A stretch of DNA of 40,000 bases, taken from Symbiodinium natans (lineage: Eukaryota; Sar; Dinophyceae; Suessiales; Symbiodiniaceae). Position 1 is the stretch's first letter. Every line of letters begins with the position of its first letter. Position numbers and translations under genes: made by a program. Where the stretch lies: NCBI GenBank assembly GCA_905221605.1, contig CAJNDS010001935.1:180001-220000 (forward strand). The letters are read 5' to 3'. The notes below the pieces were generated by a model. It worked only from the letters and a program-made list of their open reading frames with translations, was not told where the DNA came from and made no database searches. Below, in pieces: positions 24,315 through 32,267 of this stretch.

Positions 24315-24623
24315 GAGCGTAGTTCAACTAACTCGATCACTGAGTGAACTCAGCATTTGATCGAATTCAAGGGCCATGCTACTCATAAACTGGCTTGTTT
24401 TTAGCCAAACAACGAATGGGGGGGCTGGCGAACCACGGACCCGGATCATGTATACATAAGCATTCACGACTCAACATTGCACATTCCTGCGTGCCATGAG
24501 GTTGGCCCAGAATCATCAGGATTCTACAAACATGGTTTCCCAGACTCCCCCCATCTGGGGGCCCTTATACCCCAATAGTAGGACCCTTCTGCATACGTGG
24601 CTTTTGGGGGGCCCCTAATCCCT

Positions 24624-24720
24624 TCCCAATGTTAACCCCCCCCCCCTCCCTAATACGAAATATCCTCCCATATACAGAAATATCACTGTAATGTGGGGGG
24701 GGGGGTATCTAATATTGGGG
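24624..24720. mobile_element. Hairpin element with poly-C/poly-G arms
   Basis: CCCAATGTTAACCCCCCCCC faces GGGGGGTATCTAATATTGGG, 97 bp. Related to the GGGGTTTACGAAAATA family by its TAATAC/TATCTAATAT words. Little else in 24315-24620. Confidence 0.55.
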
Positions 24721-24751
24721 CGGTGAGGCGATGTTCACCACTTTTCCAAAC

Positions 24752-24822
24752 AGCTCCTTAACAGGGATTCTACTCGGGGGTACTATCATCCCTATTCAGG
24801 ACGGTTAGTACAAGGGGCGACA
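24752..24822. mobile_element. Decayed TIR element, AGTCCTTA family
   Basis: CTCCTTAACAGGGATTCTAC, GGGGGTACTATCATCCCTAT and TAGTACAAGGGGCGACATC resemble 19744-19831 and 32473-32806. Confidence 0.5.
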
Positions 24823-24832
24823 TCACAAGCCC

Positions 24833-24865
24833 CTAAAACCCTAAACCCCAAACCCTAAACCCTAC
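24833..24865. repeat. CCCTAAA array, 4 units
   Basis: On the minus strand it follows the end of the exon 24862-24960 directly. Confidence 0.9.
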
Positions 24866-24960
24866 AGTTTTCCGTCCTGGGCCCTCTTGGCGGCGGCCGC
24901 GTAGATGTAGCGCTTGTACTCGTCATGACCCGTGCGGCCGAGGCTTGCACCGGATCCCAT
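24862..24960 (-). CDS. Candidate first exon with N-myristoylation motif
   Basis: ATG at 24958-24960 (minus) opens MGSGASLGRTGHDEYKRYIY, AAAKRAQDGKL, reaching TAG at 24862-24864 or, more likely, a donor CT|GTAGGG just before the telomere-type block. M-G-x-x-x-S is the N-myristoyltransferase consensus, suggesting membrane attachment if this is the true start. The frame stays open upstream of the ATG (CNYA), so an internal exon is possible. No domain recognised. Confidence 0.5.
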   Translation of the reverse strand: MGSGASLGRTGHDEYKRYIYAAAAKRAQDGKL

Positions 24961-25000
24961 GGCATAATTGCAAGGCCGCGTCAAATTAAGACGATTTGAT

Positions 25001-25066
25001 GGGTTTAGGGTTTAGGGTTCAGGGTTCAGGGTTCAGGGTTTAGGGTTTAGGGTTTAGGGTTTAGGG
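25001..25066. repeat. TTTAGGG / TTCAGGG array, 9 units
   Basis: Two TTTAGGG, three TTCAGGG, four TTTAGGG. Confidence 0.95.
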
Positions 25067-25102
25067 GCGACATGGATCCGACTGGATTGGAGTTCGGCTT
25101 GT

Positions 25103-25345
25103 TTGCGAGTTAGTTTCAGAGGCTATCAGCACAAGCGATCACTTGCATATCCTGTGCCATCGGGCGTTGCAGGCCCTGCGTGTCATGAACGGCTTGGCAA
25201 TCTTGGCATGCAATCCCACGCTGTGAGAAGAAACCCAGCCATGGCCCGACATCGAGAACATGAAATGCGATTCAGCAGGGCAGAGATATCCCAAATCCCA
25301 ATGGCCCCAAGAGGCAAATGCCCTCCACCAAATATTGCTCAATAA
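25103..25345. CDS. Strand-ambiguous open frames
   Basis: A minus frame (FMFSMSGHGWVSSHSVGLH, AKIAKPFMTRRACNARWHR) and a plus frame overlap. The minus reading agrees with neighbours at 20-26 kb. Confidence 0.3.
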
Positions 25346-25349
25346 GCAG

Positions 25350-25400
25350 ACCCTAAACCCTAAACCCTATAAACCCTGAACCCTCAAGCCGAAACCCTAT
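25350..25400. repeat. CCCTAAA block, degenerate
   Basis: CCCTAAA, CCCTATAAA, CCCTGAA and CCCTCAA units. Confidence 0.85.
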
Positions 25401-25530
25401 GCCTTCCTTGGACGCCAAGGCACACTGCCTGCTTCACTGCAGGAACAGCAGCCAGCAGTCGAGCCGAGGAGGAAGGATCTAGCCGGGCTGCTTGTTTGTC
25501 AGGCTTCCTTGTGGGTAGTCCTCCAAATTT
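25400..25530 (+). CDS. Weak exon candidate
   Basis: The plus frame after TTCACTGCAG reads EQQPAVEPRRKDLAGLLVCQ; a second plus frame is also open. Low confidence. Confidence 0.2.
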
Positions 25531-25744
25531 GCATCACTTTTCGGGTTCCCTATAGTGACTATAAGGGTGCCGTAGAAAACATGGGGACCCAAAAAGGGAG
25601 CCTAATTTAGAGAACTACCCTTGTGCAGTTCACGAAAGTGGCCCCTGCGGGTGCCTCCGGGGCACGCGTACAAAGGCTAACGGTTGAATTTGCTGAGGTT
25701 TCGATTGAGTCTGTATTTATAGGGTCCTTCAAGGCAGGGGGGTT

Positions 25745-25812
25745 CATGGAGGGTCCTAGGGAAGCCTAGGGAAGCTTAGGGAAGCTTAGGGAGCCTTAGG
25801 GAGCAGTGAGGA
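25745..25812. repeat. TAGGGAAGCT decamer minisatellite
   Basis: Six or seven diverged copies of CTAGGGAAGC/TTAGGGAGCC. Its TAGGG core may derive from telomere-type repeat. Confidence 0.8.
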
Positions 25813-25956
25813 GCATTCGTGAACCCTTAAAGTTGCACAACCCCCCCCTTGAACCCCTTAAAACCCTCTGATGTATGGTGCACCTGCCGGCCCAACGACC
25901 GGAAGCTATGATCGACCCCAGTGATCTTGCGACAACAACACGAGATCAACCCCACG

Positions 25957-26019
25957 CATTTAGGTTTTTTTCACGTTAAAACACCCAAAAGTGTTTTTTT
26001 ACGTTAAAAAACCTAAATG
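25957..26019. repeat. Hairpin with 27-bp arms
   Basis: CATTTAGGTTTTTTTCACGT and TAAAACAC face GTGTTTTTTTACGT and AAAAAACCTAAATG around CCAAAA. 63 bp, probably a very short TIR element. Confidence 0.8.
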
Positions 26020-26060
26020 GGAGGGTTTAGGGCTTTAGGATTTAGGGTGTAGCCGCCGAC

Positions 26061-26127
26061 CTTCACCAGCCGCCAGGCGATCCAGATATTGGTCGAGCAA
26101 GTCTCGCTGCTTCTCAAGCATCCTCAC
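26061..26127 (-). CDS. Candidate exon, coiled-coil-like
   Basis: The minus frame reads VRMLEKQRDLLDQYLDRLAA, GEG and ends GAAG|GTCGGC (GT at 26059-26060). A possible start ATG is at 26119-26121. Leu/Asp/Arg pattern suits an amphipathic helix or coiled coil. A TTTAGGG-like block (26022-26050) lies just beyond the donor. Confidence 0.5.
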
Positions 26128-26273
26128 AGAAACGAATGAACAAACACACGTTGAAGCAGGGTATGTATTTCTTGTACCCCCAAAAGGACACCAGGTATAT
26201 ACACTCACCAATATTAAAAAGGAACCTTATATACACTCACCAAAAACAGTAATATAAACCCTGCTCCACATGG

Positions 26274-26376
26274 GGGTTTCCGAAACTAGCGGTACCTTCT
26301 TGGGGTCCTTGTTATAGGGGAATCCTACTGTTGGTGGGTGTATATTAGGGGTCCCTTATTTTCGTAAACCCCGACG
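26274..26376. mobile_element. TIR element, GGGGTTTACGAAAATA family, full copy
   Basis: TGGGGGTTTCCGAAACTAG faces TTATTTTCGTAAACCCCGA, 103 bp. The upstream 26165-26265 repeats CCCCAAAAGGACACC and TATACACTCACCAA words also seen at 22438-22520, so the family has a longer form. Confidence 0.75.
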
Positions 26377-26564
26377 TGAGCTTTGCAATATCTCAACCGG
26401 AATGCACGTTGTTCAAGCGGCTGCGATTCCTACAGAAACACCCAGATACCCGAGCGACATACAGGCCGTGTATCTGGCCCGTGCTTGCATCAGCATGCGG
26501 CTGCCCTCAATTCATGTCACGAACCCCCCCCAAGAAAACAAAAAACAAACACAAAAAAAAACAG

Positions 26565-26591
26565 AAAAAAAAAAAAAAAAAAAAAAAAAAA
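26565..26591. repeat. Poly-A, 27 nt
   Basis: Uninterrupted run preceded by ACAAAAAAAAACAG. No retroelement coding region upstream; frames through it are not counted. Confidence 0.9.
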
Positions 26592-26746
26592 CATGTCAAG
26601 AGAAGTCTAGGGCTGAGGGCTTAAGTTTAGACCCTTGAACCACCTAACTCAAAGTTCACTATTCTACGAACCCAGTGGGTCCATAACATGAAAAACAACG
26701 AGAAAGAACAACAAACACAGCTAAAGGCCAGACAGAATGAAAGCGC

Positions 26747-26869
26747 GTAGGGTTATAAGTACGTCAACTATACTTAATAACCCTATTTAGGGTACTTATA
26801 AGTACGGCAACTATACTTAATAACCCTATTTAGGGTACTTTAACAACCCTACTTATAAGTACCCCAGTA
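26747..26869. mobile_element. TIR element, AAGTAGGGTTATAAGTA family, copy 1
   Basis: GTAGGGTTATAAGTACG faces CCCTACTTATAAGTACC. It contains CAACTATACTTAATAACCC twice in tandem. Outer GGAGGTTCATGGG ends are missing, so truncated. Confidence 0.7.
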
Positions 26870-26879
26870 GCAAATTGAG

Positions 26880-26960
26880 GGCCCGTCCTTGGCCTGCCCT
26901 GGGCTTCTGGCCAGGCCAGGGCTGCACGCAGCCCTGCCGCCCAGTCAAGCCCTGCGAGTC
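26880..26960 (+). CDS. Candidate exon
   Basis: The plus frame reads EGPSLACPGLLARPGLHAAL, PPSQALRVF, with C/G third positions, ending near GA|GTCTTC (26957) before the TTTAGGG block at 26968. It starts soon after the TIR element (CCCAGTAG). Confidence 0.4.
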
Positions 26961-26967
26961 TTCGATT

Positions 26968-26988
26968 TAGGGTTTAGGGTTTAGGGCT
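26968..26988. repeat. TTTAGGG, 3 units
   Basis: Lies with element 27009-27117 in one predicted intron. Confidence 0.9.
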
Positions 26989-27008
26989 CGTATTTCTGCA
27001 CTGGGTGC

Positions 27009-27117
27009 TTGGAGGTTCATGGGTAGTTACAAGTAGGGCTAAACGCATGGTAACTATACTTATAACCCTGCTTAGGGAACATCTAACCCTACGTATAAAT
27101 ACCCATGAACCTCCAAG
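27009..27117. mobile_element. TIR element, TTGGAGGTTCATGGG family, copy 2
   Basis: CTTGGAGGTTCATGGGTAGT faces TACCCATGAACCTCCAAG; GTAACTATACTTATAACCC within. Ends in AG at the edge of the next exon candidate. Confidence 0.9.
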
Positions 27118-27249
27118 TGGTACTCTGCAGAGTGGCAAGGCTGGAGCGCTTGTCACTGCAGCTTTGCACTCATGGCAGGCTGACGATACACCAAACAATC
27201 GTGTGTCTCACGGGCAAACGACAGAAACCTGTGGACCTGGTGGCGTGGT
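27118..27249 (+). CDS. Candidate exon, 44 codons, consensus donor
   Basis: Starts at the edge of the TIR element (CCTCCAAG|TG) and ends TGGT|GTAAGT, a textbook donor at 27250. Reads VLCRVARLERLSLQLCTHGR, LTIHQTIVCLTGKRQKPVDL, VAW. Unrecognised. Confidence 0.5.
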
Positions 27250-27308
27250 GTAAGTTCGGGAGAGCCAGCACAACACAAGTGCCAAGCCGCACTACCCCCC
27301 AAACCTTA

Positions 27309-27459
27309 CTTGGAGGTTCAGGGGTAGTTATCAGTAGGGTTCTAAGTATGGCAACTATACTTATAACCCTATTTAGGGTACTTAAGTATGGCAACTATAC
27401 TAAATACCCCTTTTTCGGGTACTTCCATCCCTACCTATAAGTACCCATGAACCTCCAAG
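27309..27459. mobile_element. TIR element, TTGGAGGTTCATGGG family, copy 3
   Basis: CTTGGAGGTTCAGGGGTAGT faces TACCCATGAACCTCCAAG. The centre is duplicated (GGCAACTATACT twice). In the intron after 27118-27249. Confidence 0.9.
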
Positions 27460-27569
27460 TAGGCGCGCCTTGTCCGAAGAGGCCGGCCTGCTGCGCTTGA
27501 GCCTCCACCGCAGCCACGACGGCCTTCACCAGGGAGGAACTGCCTGGCGCCACAGATTGCTTCCAGAAT
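27460..27569 (+). CDS. Candidate exon between two TIR elements
   Basis: The plus frame from the element edge reads RRALSEEAGLLRLSLHRSHD, GLHQGGTAWRHRLLP, reaching the next element at CCA|GAATTTTCCC. A GA donor there would be phase 0 to the frame starting at 27781. Strong codon bias. Unknown product. Confidence 0.5.
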
Positions 27570-27785
27570 TTTCCCGAAAACCCCCCCCTTAATGAAGGAG
27601 TAGACCCTCATTTATATACTAAGATCTTCCCCAAAAAAATCCCCTGAGTTAAGGAGCAGACCCTATCATTTATGCTAAGATCTTCTCCCAAAACACCTTA
27701 GTTGAGGAGTATATCCTCATTTATACGAAGGATCAGTATTCTGAATTAGGGTATATTCCTTAATCAAGGGGTTTTGGAAGATCCG
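27570..27785. mobile_element. Composite TIR element, AGATCTTCC..TTAATTAAGG family
   Basis: Left AGAATTTTCCCGAAAACCCC, right GGGGTTTTGGAAGATCCGGG. Two internal end-like copies of CTAAGATCTTC (27632, 27688), so two or three elements nested or tandem. Confidence 0.75.
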
Positions 27786-28062
27786 GGACGCAGGAGAACG
27801 TGATCTAAAACTCTGCTTTCTAGGTGGCATTTTCCCAGAAAGGAAGGTCTGGCACAAGACGTTGGCATCGCACAGCATTGGGCAACTGAATAGTCCAATT
27901 ACTAAGATTAAGTGTGACTTCCAGTTGTTGCTATGTCTGCGCGTGTCGAAGGCGAGATTGGAGACCCTCTTCCAACAACAGTCCCTTTTTGCACCACCCG
28001 CCCAGAGAAGATGTTTAGTTCAGGGCTTCCGGGAATTCAGCGGCCTGCCAGCGCATACATAG
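27781..28062 (+). CDS. Candidate exon region following the composite element
   Basis: From GGAAG|ATC the frame stays open 93 codons (IRDAGERDLKLCFLGGIFPE, VWHKTLASHSIGQLNSPITK) to TAG at 28060. The second half overlaps the ATG-started frame at 27933-28148, which has better composition, so the real exon probably ends inside and another frame takes over. Confidence 0.4.
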   Translation: MRDAGERDLKLCFLGGIFPERKVWHKTLASHSIGQLNSPITKIKCDFQLLLCLRVSKARLETLFQQQSLFAPPAQRRCLVQGFREFSGLPAHT

Positions 28063-28148
28063 AGTTCGAAGGATTGCTTAGGCAACTACAGCTCAACAGG
28101 CTGCCAGCACACTCGACGCCGAACCTAACCCCTACCAGGCCCTTATAA
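27933..28148 (+). CDS. Candidate exon or short ORF, 71 codons, ATG start
   Basis: MSARVEGEIGDPLPTTVPFC, TTRPEKMFSSGLPGIQRPAS, AYIEFEGLLRQLQLNRLPAH. Protein-like with an amphipathic C-terminal helix. Stop TAA at 28146. Not recognised. Confidence 0.4.
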   Translation: MSARVEGEIGDPLPTTVPFCTTRPEKMFSSGLPGIQRPASAYIEFEGLLRQLQLNRLPAHSTPNLTPTRPL

Positions 28149-28279
28149 GCCGCCAAATCCCCCAAAACTGTTAAAGCAAAAAAGCTTTATTTGAACCCTA
28201 AGAAGCTTCAACCCTGTACTCCTCTAATCCTCAGCCGCCCAGCCCCACCCCCTAAACCTCACACACCCTCAACCCTCAA

Positions 28280-28363
28280 CCGGAACCCCAAACCCTAAAC
28301 CCTAAAACCCGAAAGCCCTAACACCCTAAACGCCCTAAAATCCCAAAACGCCCTAAACCCTAA
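28280..28363. repeat. CCCTAAA block with CGCCCTAAA variants
   Basis: Canonical units mixed with CCCTAAACG and CCCTAAAATCC. Confidence 0.85.
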
Positions 28364-28392
28364 GCTCGCTTTTCAGTGTTGCTGGGCTCCAG

Positions 28393-28471
28393 GCCTTGGA
28401 CCTCCCCAGCACCGCTTTCGCAGCTTCTTTCGGTGCACTGACTCCTGCATCGGCTCCGCAAGGGCAAAAGG
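28393..28471 (+). CDS. Candidate exon
   Basis: After GGGCTCCAG the frame reads ALDLPSTAFAASFGALTPAS, APQGQKG and ends AAAGG|GTTTTAGGGG, so the donor GT is part of the following TTTAGGG block (28477-28515). Ala-rich. Confidence 0.4.
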
Positions 28472-28476
28472 GTTTT

Positions 28477-28512
28477 AGGGGTTGGTTTAGGGTTTAGGGT
28501 TTAGGGTTTAGG
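28477..28512. repeat. TTTAGGG array, 4 units
   Basis: Followed by GGAGGGTTTTCTTTTGCCAC, the diverged array-flanking motif (28511-28554). Confidence 0.9.
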
Positions 28513-28606
28513 AGGGTTTTCTTTTGCCACCTGCCTCGCCGACCTCTCGGACACACTACGGGGCACTAGTCTGGCACTTGGTTCGAAAAAGGTTGGCGGC
28601 TTCCTC

Positions 28607-28957
28607 ATGCCAGTGCCAACATACTTCCTGGCTTCCAACTCAAACCGCCCACAACTAGACAAATCCCGCGTTTCTATGAAGTCTTGCCCCTTGGGCAGTC
28701 CAGTGAGGTCAAGTCATGCTTTCGGTCGCGCACAGTCGTACACCCTGATCCAGGACGGAATGAAAAGGAGCAAAAGAGCTGAGGGTGAGAGGATAGACAG
28801 AAACAATGACCCCTCTTTCGACGCTCACACTCGCACAAAACAGGCAAGGCTCTTGAGTCTCCCACGTCGTCTACGAGCCACCAACAGCAATGACAAAACT
28901 TTGCCCGACATCTTTAAATGGGGACTCTATGCGCAAGGACTGACTGCACAACCCTGA
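28607..28957 (+). CDS. Unassigned 116-codon open frame
   Basis: ATG-started, basic (RSKRAEGERIDRNNDP), ends TGA at 28955. Texture moderate. A minus frame 28914-29198 overlaps the end. Unrecognised. Confidence 0.25.
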   Translation: MPVPTYFLASNSNRPQLDKSRVSMKSCPLGSPVRSSHAFGRAQSYTLIQDGMKRSKRAEGERIDRNNDPSFDAHTRTKQARLLSLPRRLRATNSNDKTLPDIFKWGLYAQGLTAQP

Positions 28958-29075
28958 TTTGGACGCTAAAGCTGAGTTGCAGCGCGCCTTTGCCAGCTGG
29001 CCACCTTCGTGCCCTTGCTAGCGGCAGCGACCTGGGGCAACCGGTGCTTCTGCGCATAGTACAGCGAAGCAAAAA

Positions 29076-29126
29076 GGAGGAGGAGGAGGAGGAGGAGCAG
29101 CAGTAGCAGTAACAGTAGTAGTCGTC
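29076..29126. repeat. GGA / CAG / TAG trinucleotide repeat
   Basis: Seven GGA, then CAG, TAG and TAA-type triplets. Confidence 0.85.
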
Positions 29127-29222
29127 ACAATTAAGACTGAAGTTGCATATCCGGCCAAGGCTTGCAACGAAATGGTATGGCAACGCATGCAGTGCCAAGT
29201 GAGGCCCTATGTTGCGGAGGCT

Positions 29223-29510
29223 TCAAGGTAGTTGCTGGGCTTCGACCGACATCGGGCTCACGTTTGTGAGAACCTCCCCTGCGCACCTTGACCTACAATG
29301 TCTGAAGCCGAGAATACCAAACATGCAAAGAACCGCTGAACGTCTCAGTCCAGTGTCCGGGAGGGTTGTGCCCTCAGTCGTCCCTCCACCGTGGGGCACG
29401 AAGCACAGCTGCAACTCGATGGACTGAGCGCCTTCTGGGCGGCTTAGGGGCTCGGAAGTGAGAAGGGCAGCGATTTGTGACGCTTCATCGGCGAGGCCCT
29501 TCAAACCCTC
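29223..29510 (-). CDS. Candidate exon, 93 codons
   Basis: The minus frame reads LADEASQIAALLTSEPLSRP, EGAQSIELQLCFVPHGGGTT and EGTTLPDTG with good codon bias; the end (LCMFGILGFRHCRSRCAG) is less convincing and may be intron. TGA at 29223. Upstream lies GATAATTAAGG (29514-29526), maybe an element remnant. Confidence 0.4.
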   Translation of the reverse strand, partial: EGLKGLADEASQIAALLTSEPLSRPEGAQSIELQLCFVPHGGGTTEGTTLPDTGLRRSAVLCMFGILGFRHCRSRCAGEVLTNVSPMSVEAQQLP

Positions 29511-29534
29511 TTTTGATAATTAAGGAGGGGGCAC

Positions 29535-30153
29535 TCAACACCTGAGCAAAGACCCCAGCACACTGAATTCCTCTTGCCTTGAACTCCAAGACCCAGGAAC
29601 ACCGTCGAGGTGCAACGTTGTTTCTCGCCGAGGAGAACTGCTGCTTCGCCTCTCACAACTCACAAAGTTGTGCTTGTGGCTGGAGCAGAAGGGGTTGACT
29701 TTGCAAGTGCATGAAAAGGTTGGGGCGTAGGGGTCTGCCGGAATACCCCACAGCCCACAGCACCTCCTTGGAAAGAACAACGCTTCCAATACTTTTTTGT
29801 TTGTTGTTTCTGAGGGCGGCGCCGGCTGTGAACAACCCCATGGAAGTACCGAGAGATCCTACCGCACCGTCTGCATGCACGCTCAACTGGGCTTTGGCGT
29901 GGTGAAGACTTTGGGCAACCAAGACATGCCGGTCAGAAGAAGGCGAGAGAGGAGCAGTGTTTGCACAACCATGGGCAGTCCTGCGCAAGCCGTAATTTGT
30001 ACGCCCGAGAGCAAGCGGGACAAGCGCGTTGAAGTGGATGAGGCAGGGCCAGGGATAAGGTGGGGAGGCGTGATGCCAGATAGTGCACTGGGCCCTTGGG
30101 AAGGAAGAACAAGGGACGAGAGAGAGACAGAGAGAGAGGAGAAACAAAGATGA
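29535..30153. CDS. Overlapping open frames, longest 164 codons (minus)
   Basis: The minus frame 29653-30147 is the longest non-repetitive frame in the window (GRTNYGLRRTAHGCANTAPL, AQLSVHADGAVGSLGTSMGL). Plus frame 29797-30153 (118 codons) overlaps it in full. Both are free of low complexity. Strand not decided; neither recognised. Confidence 0.25.
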
Positions 30154-30200
30154 TAGAGAGGGGGAGCCAGACCCGTGGGACGGTTTTTCGAAGGGCGTCC

Positions 30201-30281
30201 TTAAACCCTAAACCTAAACCCTAAACCCTAAACCCTAAACCCGAAACCCGAAACCCTAAACCCTAAACCCTAAACCTTAAC
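30201..30281. repeat. CCCTAAA array, about 11 units
   Basis: Two CCCGAAA units in the middle. Confidence 0.95.
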
Positions 30282-30473
30282 TTGAGGACAACATCGCCTT
30301 GAATAGTTTTCGGGTTTGGATGCCTGCCTGCCAGGCGTAAGCATGCAGCCCTTGGTGTCTGCGTAAGACTCTATAGACCCTCCACTGCATGTGGTGCGCT
30401 GCCAAGAGAACAACCCTGAATGAGCGAAACTTGACCGCTCTTTGCGCAGGTCTGCATGGCACCTGTCAGGCAC
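30270..30473 (-). CDS. Weak exon candidate
   Basis: Two minus frames open (ADLRKERSSFAHSGLFSWQ or RVVLLAAHHMQWRVYRVLR). Undecided. Confidence 0.2.
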   Translation of the reverse strand: MPDRCHADLRKERSSFAHSGLFSWQRTTCSGGSIESYADTKGCMLTPGRQASKPENYSRRCCPQVKV

Positions 30474-30552
30474 GGCGCGCTCTCTGGCACATCGGGAGGA
30501 CAGCTTGCGAAGCTGGACCGGGCCACCTAGGCAAGCAGACTCACGTGCACGT

Positions 30553-30744
30553 TTAGGGTTTTAGGGTTTTTTTTGCCACCCGCTTAGCTGACCTCTCGGA
30601 CACTCTGCAGGGAACTGGCGATCGAAGTATATGGGGTGTTGTTGGAGTTGCTGCTTTTGGGTCGAGCCTACAATCAAAGCCCATCAAAGGTTCAAGTTCA
30701 GCTAACAACAAAGGGACTGTCCCCTCAACCCAGGCGCAACTCAT
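30553..30744 (-). CDS. Candidate ORF with ATG start, 63 codons
   Basis: MSCAWVEGTVPLLLAELEPL, MGFDCRLDPKAATPTTPHIL, RSPVPC, then RVSERSAKRVAKKTL running into CCCTAAA words. CCCTGCAG|AG could be an acceptor before VSERSAKRVAKK. The matching DNA at 28514-28554 encodes VSERSARQVAKEN in the same strand, so this tail may be a duplicated exon. Confidence 0.4.
   Translation of the reverse strand: MSCAWVEGTVPLLLAELEPLMGFDCRLDPKAATPTTPHILRSPVPCRVSERSAKRVAKKTLKP
30562..30603. repeat. Conserved array-flanking motif, full form
   Basis: TAGGGTTTTTTTTGCCACCC, GCTTAGCTGACCTCTCGGAC, AC. Shared with 22901-22926 (first 26 bp identical) and 28514-28554 (about 85 percent). Confidence 0.85.
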
Positions 30745-30828
30745 CAGCCTCGCAAGCCGAAAAATGAAAAGTGTTCAGGGCAATCTCTCAGGGTTCTGAG
30801 TCAACAACACTAAAGACACAAATAGAGT

Positions 30829-30860
30829 TTTAGGGTTTAGGGTTGAGGGTTTAGGGTTCA
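30829..30860. repeat. TTTAGGG, 3 units
   Basis: One TTGAGGG variant. Confidence 0.85.
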
Positions 30861-31302
30861 CACACATGTCGAAGCTTTGCGGCTCAGACCAAGCAGAGAA
30901 CATCATGCCTGACCGTACCCGCGTAGCCATTGGATCTGGGGTGCAATCCAGCACTGACATCTTCAGATACGCCACAGAATGAAACGAATCCGTTGGCCGG
31001 TCTGCAGACGGCCCTCCCGGCGCCGTTGCAGGATCGCCTCGTCAAACTCCGAATCCCACAATTCTTGAGACTAGACCCAAGAGTAACCTAGGTATAAAAA
31101 AGGGTGCCTTTTCTGTTTCAAAGGGGATTAGAAGGGACCCTAAACCCCCACTCCGGGTTCTAGCCACCCTTTTGGGGGGCATATTGAGCCGACATCTGCC
31201 TACTGACCATGGCTGCAACAACAAGTCAACCACAAAAAAGGCCTTGCTCCGCGAAAGAAGGCTGGAGTTGCTCCTGGACCTTATGTTGAGTTCTGCCCGT
31301 TG

Positions 31303-31397
31303 CTTGTAGGTTCATGGGTGGCTATAAGTAGGGTAATAAGTATGGTAACTATACTTATAACCCTATTTAGGGTACTCATAAACCTACTTATAACTAC
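31303..31397. mobile_element. TIR element, TTGGAGGTTCATGGG family, copy 4
   Basis: CTTGTAGGTTCATGGGTGGC faces TAACTACCCATGACAAG; GGTAACTATACTTATAACCC and TATTTAGGGTACT inside. 95 bp. Confidence 0.85.
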
Positions 31398-31578
31398 CCA
31401 TGACAAGTAGAGACGCCATAGCCAATGCCCTTTGGGCTTTCTTTTTTAACGGATGGTGGGTTGCGACATGCCGCAATGCTGCGACTGCGACAGGTGGAGG
31501 CTGCTGGGCTTAGGGGGGCGATGGGGTTCTTGTTCGGGTTGTTCGGGTGAAAGGTCTCAAAACGAAACCATTCGGGAC

Positions 31579-31618
31579 CTAAACCCTAAACCCGACACCC
31601 TAAACCCTAAACCCTAAA
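31579..31618. repeat. CCCTAAA array, 5 units
   Basis: One CCCGACA unit. Confidence 0.9.
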
Positions 31619-32032
31619 AACAATTGCAGGAAAGCCAGGGCGCTAAGGCCCTCTCCAGGCGAGAGTCACCTCGGCTCTGGTGGCTGTGACTGGGACACAC
31701 GTATCCTTCCCACCCACCCACCCCCCCCTCCCCCCGACAAGACCTATCATGGGCGCACACAGGCGCAGCATATGTAGAGTATTTGCATAATCGTAGAGGC
31801 TCGTCCCAGTAAAGCGCGCACATGACTGGCAGGACTTGTTTCAGCCAATGATAGCTACAGGGTGACCCCCCTCTCTCTGAAAGCACACATACCTGCTCTT
31901 AAGGAAGCTAAAGCACCCGTTCTCATGACATGACCTGTAACCTGTGCCACGTCGCCACGAGCCAGGCCAATGGTCTCTTGGAGAAGCTCCTGGAGACGGA
32001 GCTTCGACTCAGAGCTTAAAGAAGTAAATAAT

Positions 32033-32098
32033 CCCTAAACCCTAAATCCTAAAACTGGCCCTAAACCCTAAACCCTAAACCCTAAACCCTTAACCCCT
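32033..32098. repeat. CCCTAAA array, about 7 units
   Basis: Nothing gene-like could be supported in 31620-32030. Confidence 0.9.
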
Positions 32099-32267
32099 AG
32101 ACTGATTTTGGAGAATTGGGGAAGCACTTCTCTCCAAAGTAGTGTACATTTCCTAAGCCCGACCTTTGCCAAACCCAGGGTGTAGGGTTTAATCGCCCAC
32201 GCGCGGACGGGCCAGGCGCACAGTGTGTCTCAGAGTTTAGGTCTAGGTTTAGGGCTACCCATATACC

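Noticed and set aside
26520-26638. Retrotransposon or processed gene ending in poly-A
   Set aside because: A 27-nt poly-A is present, but no reverse transcriptase, target duplication or gene-like body could be identified upstream.
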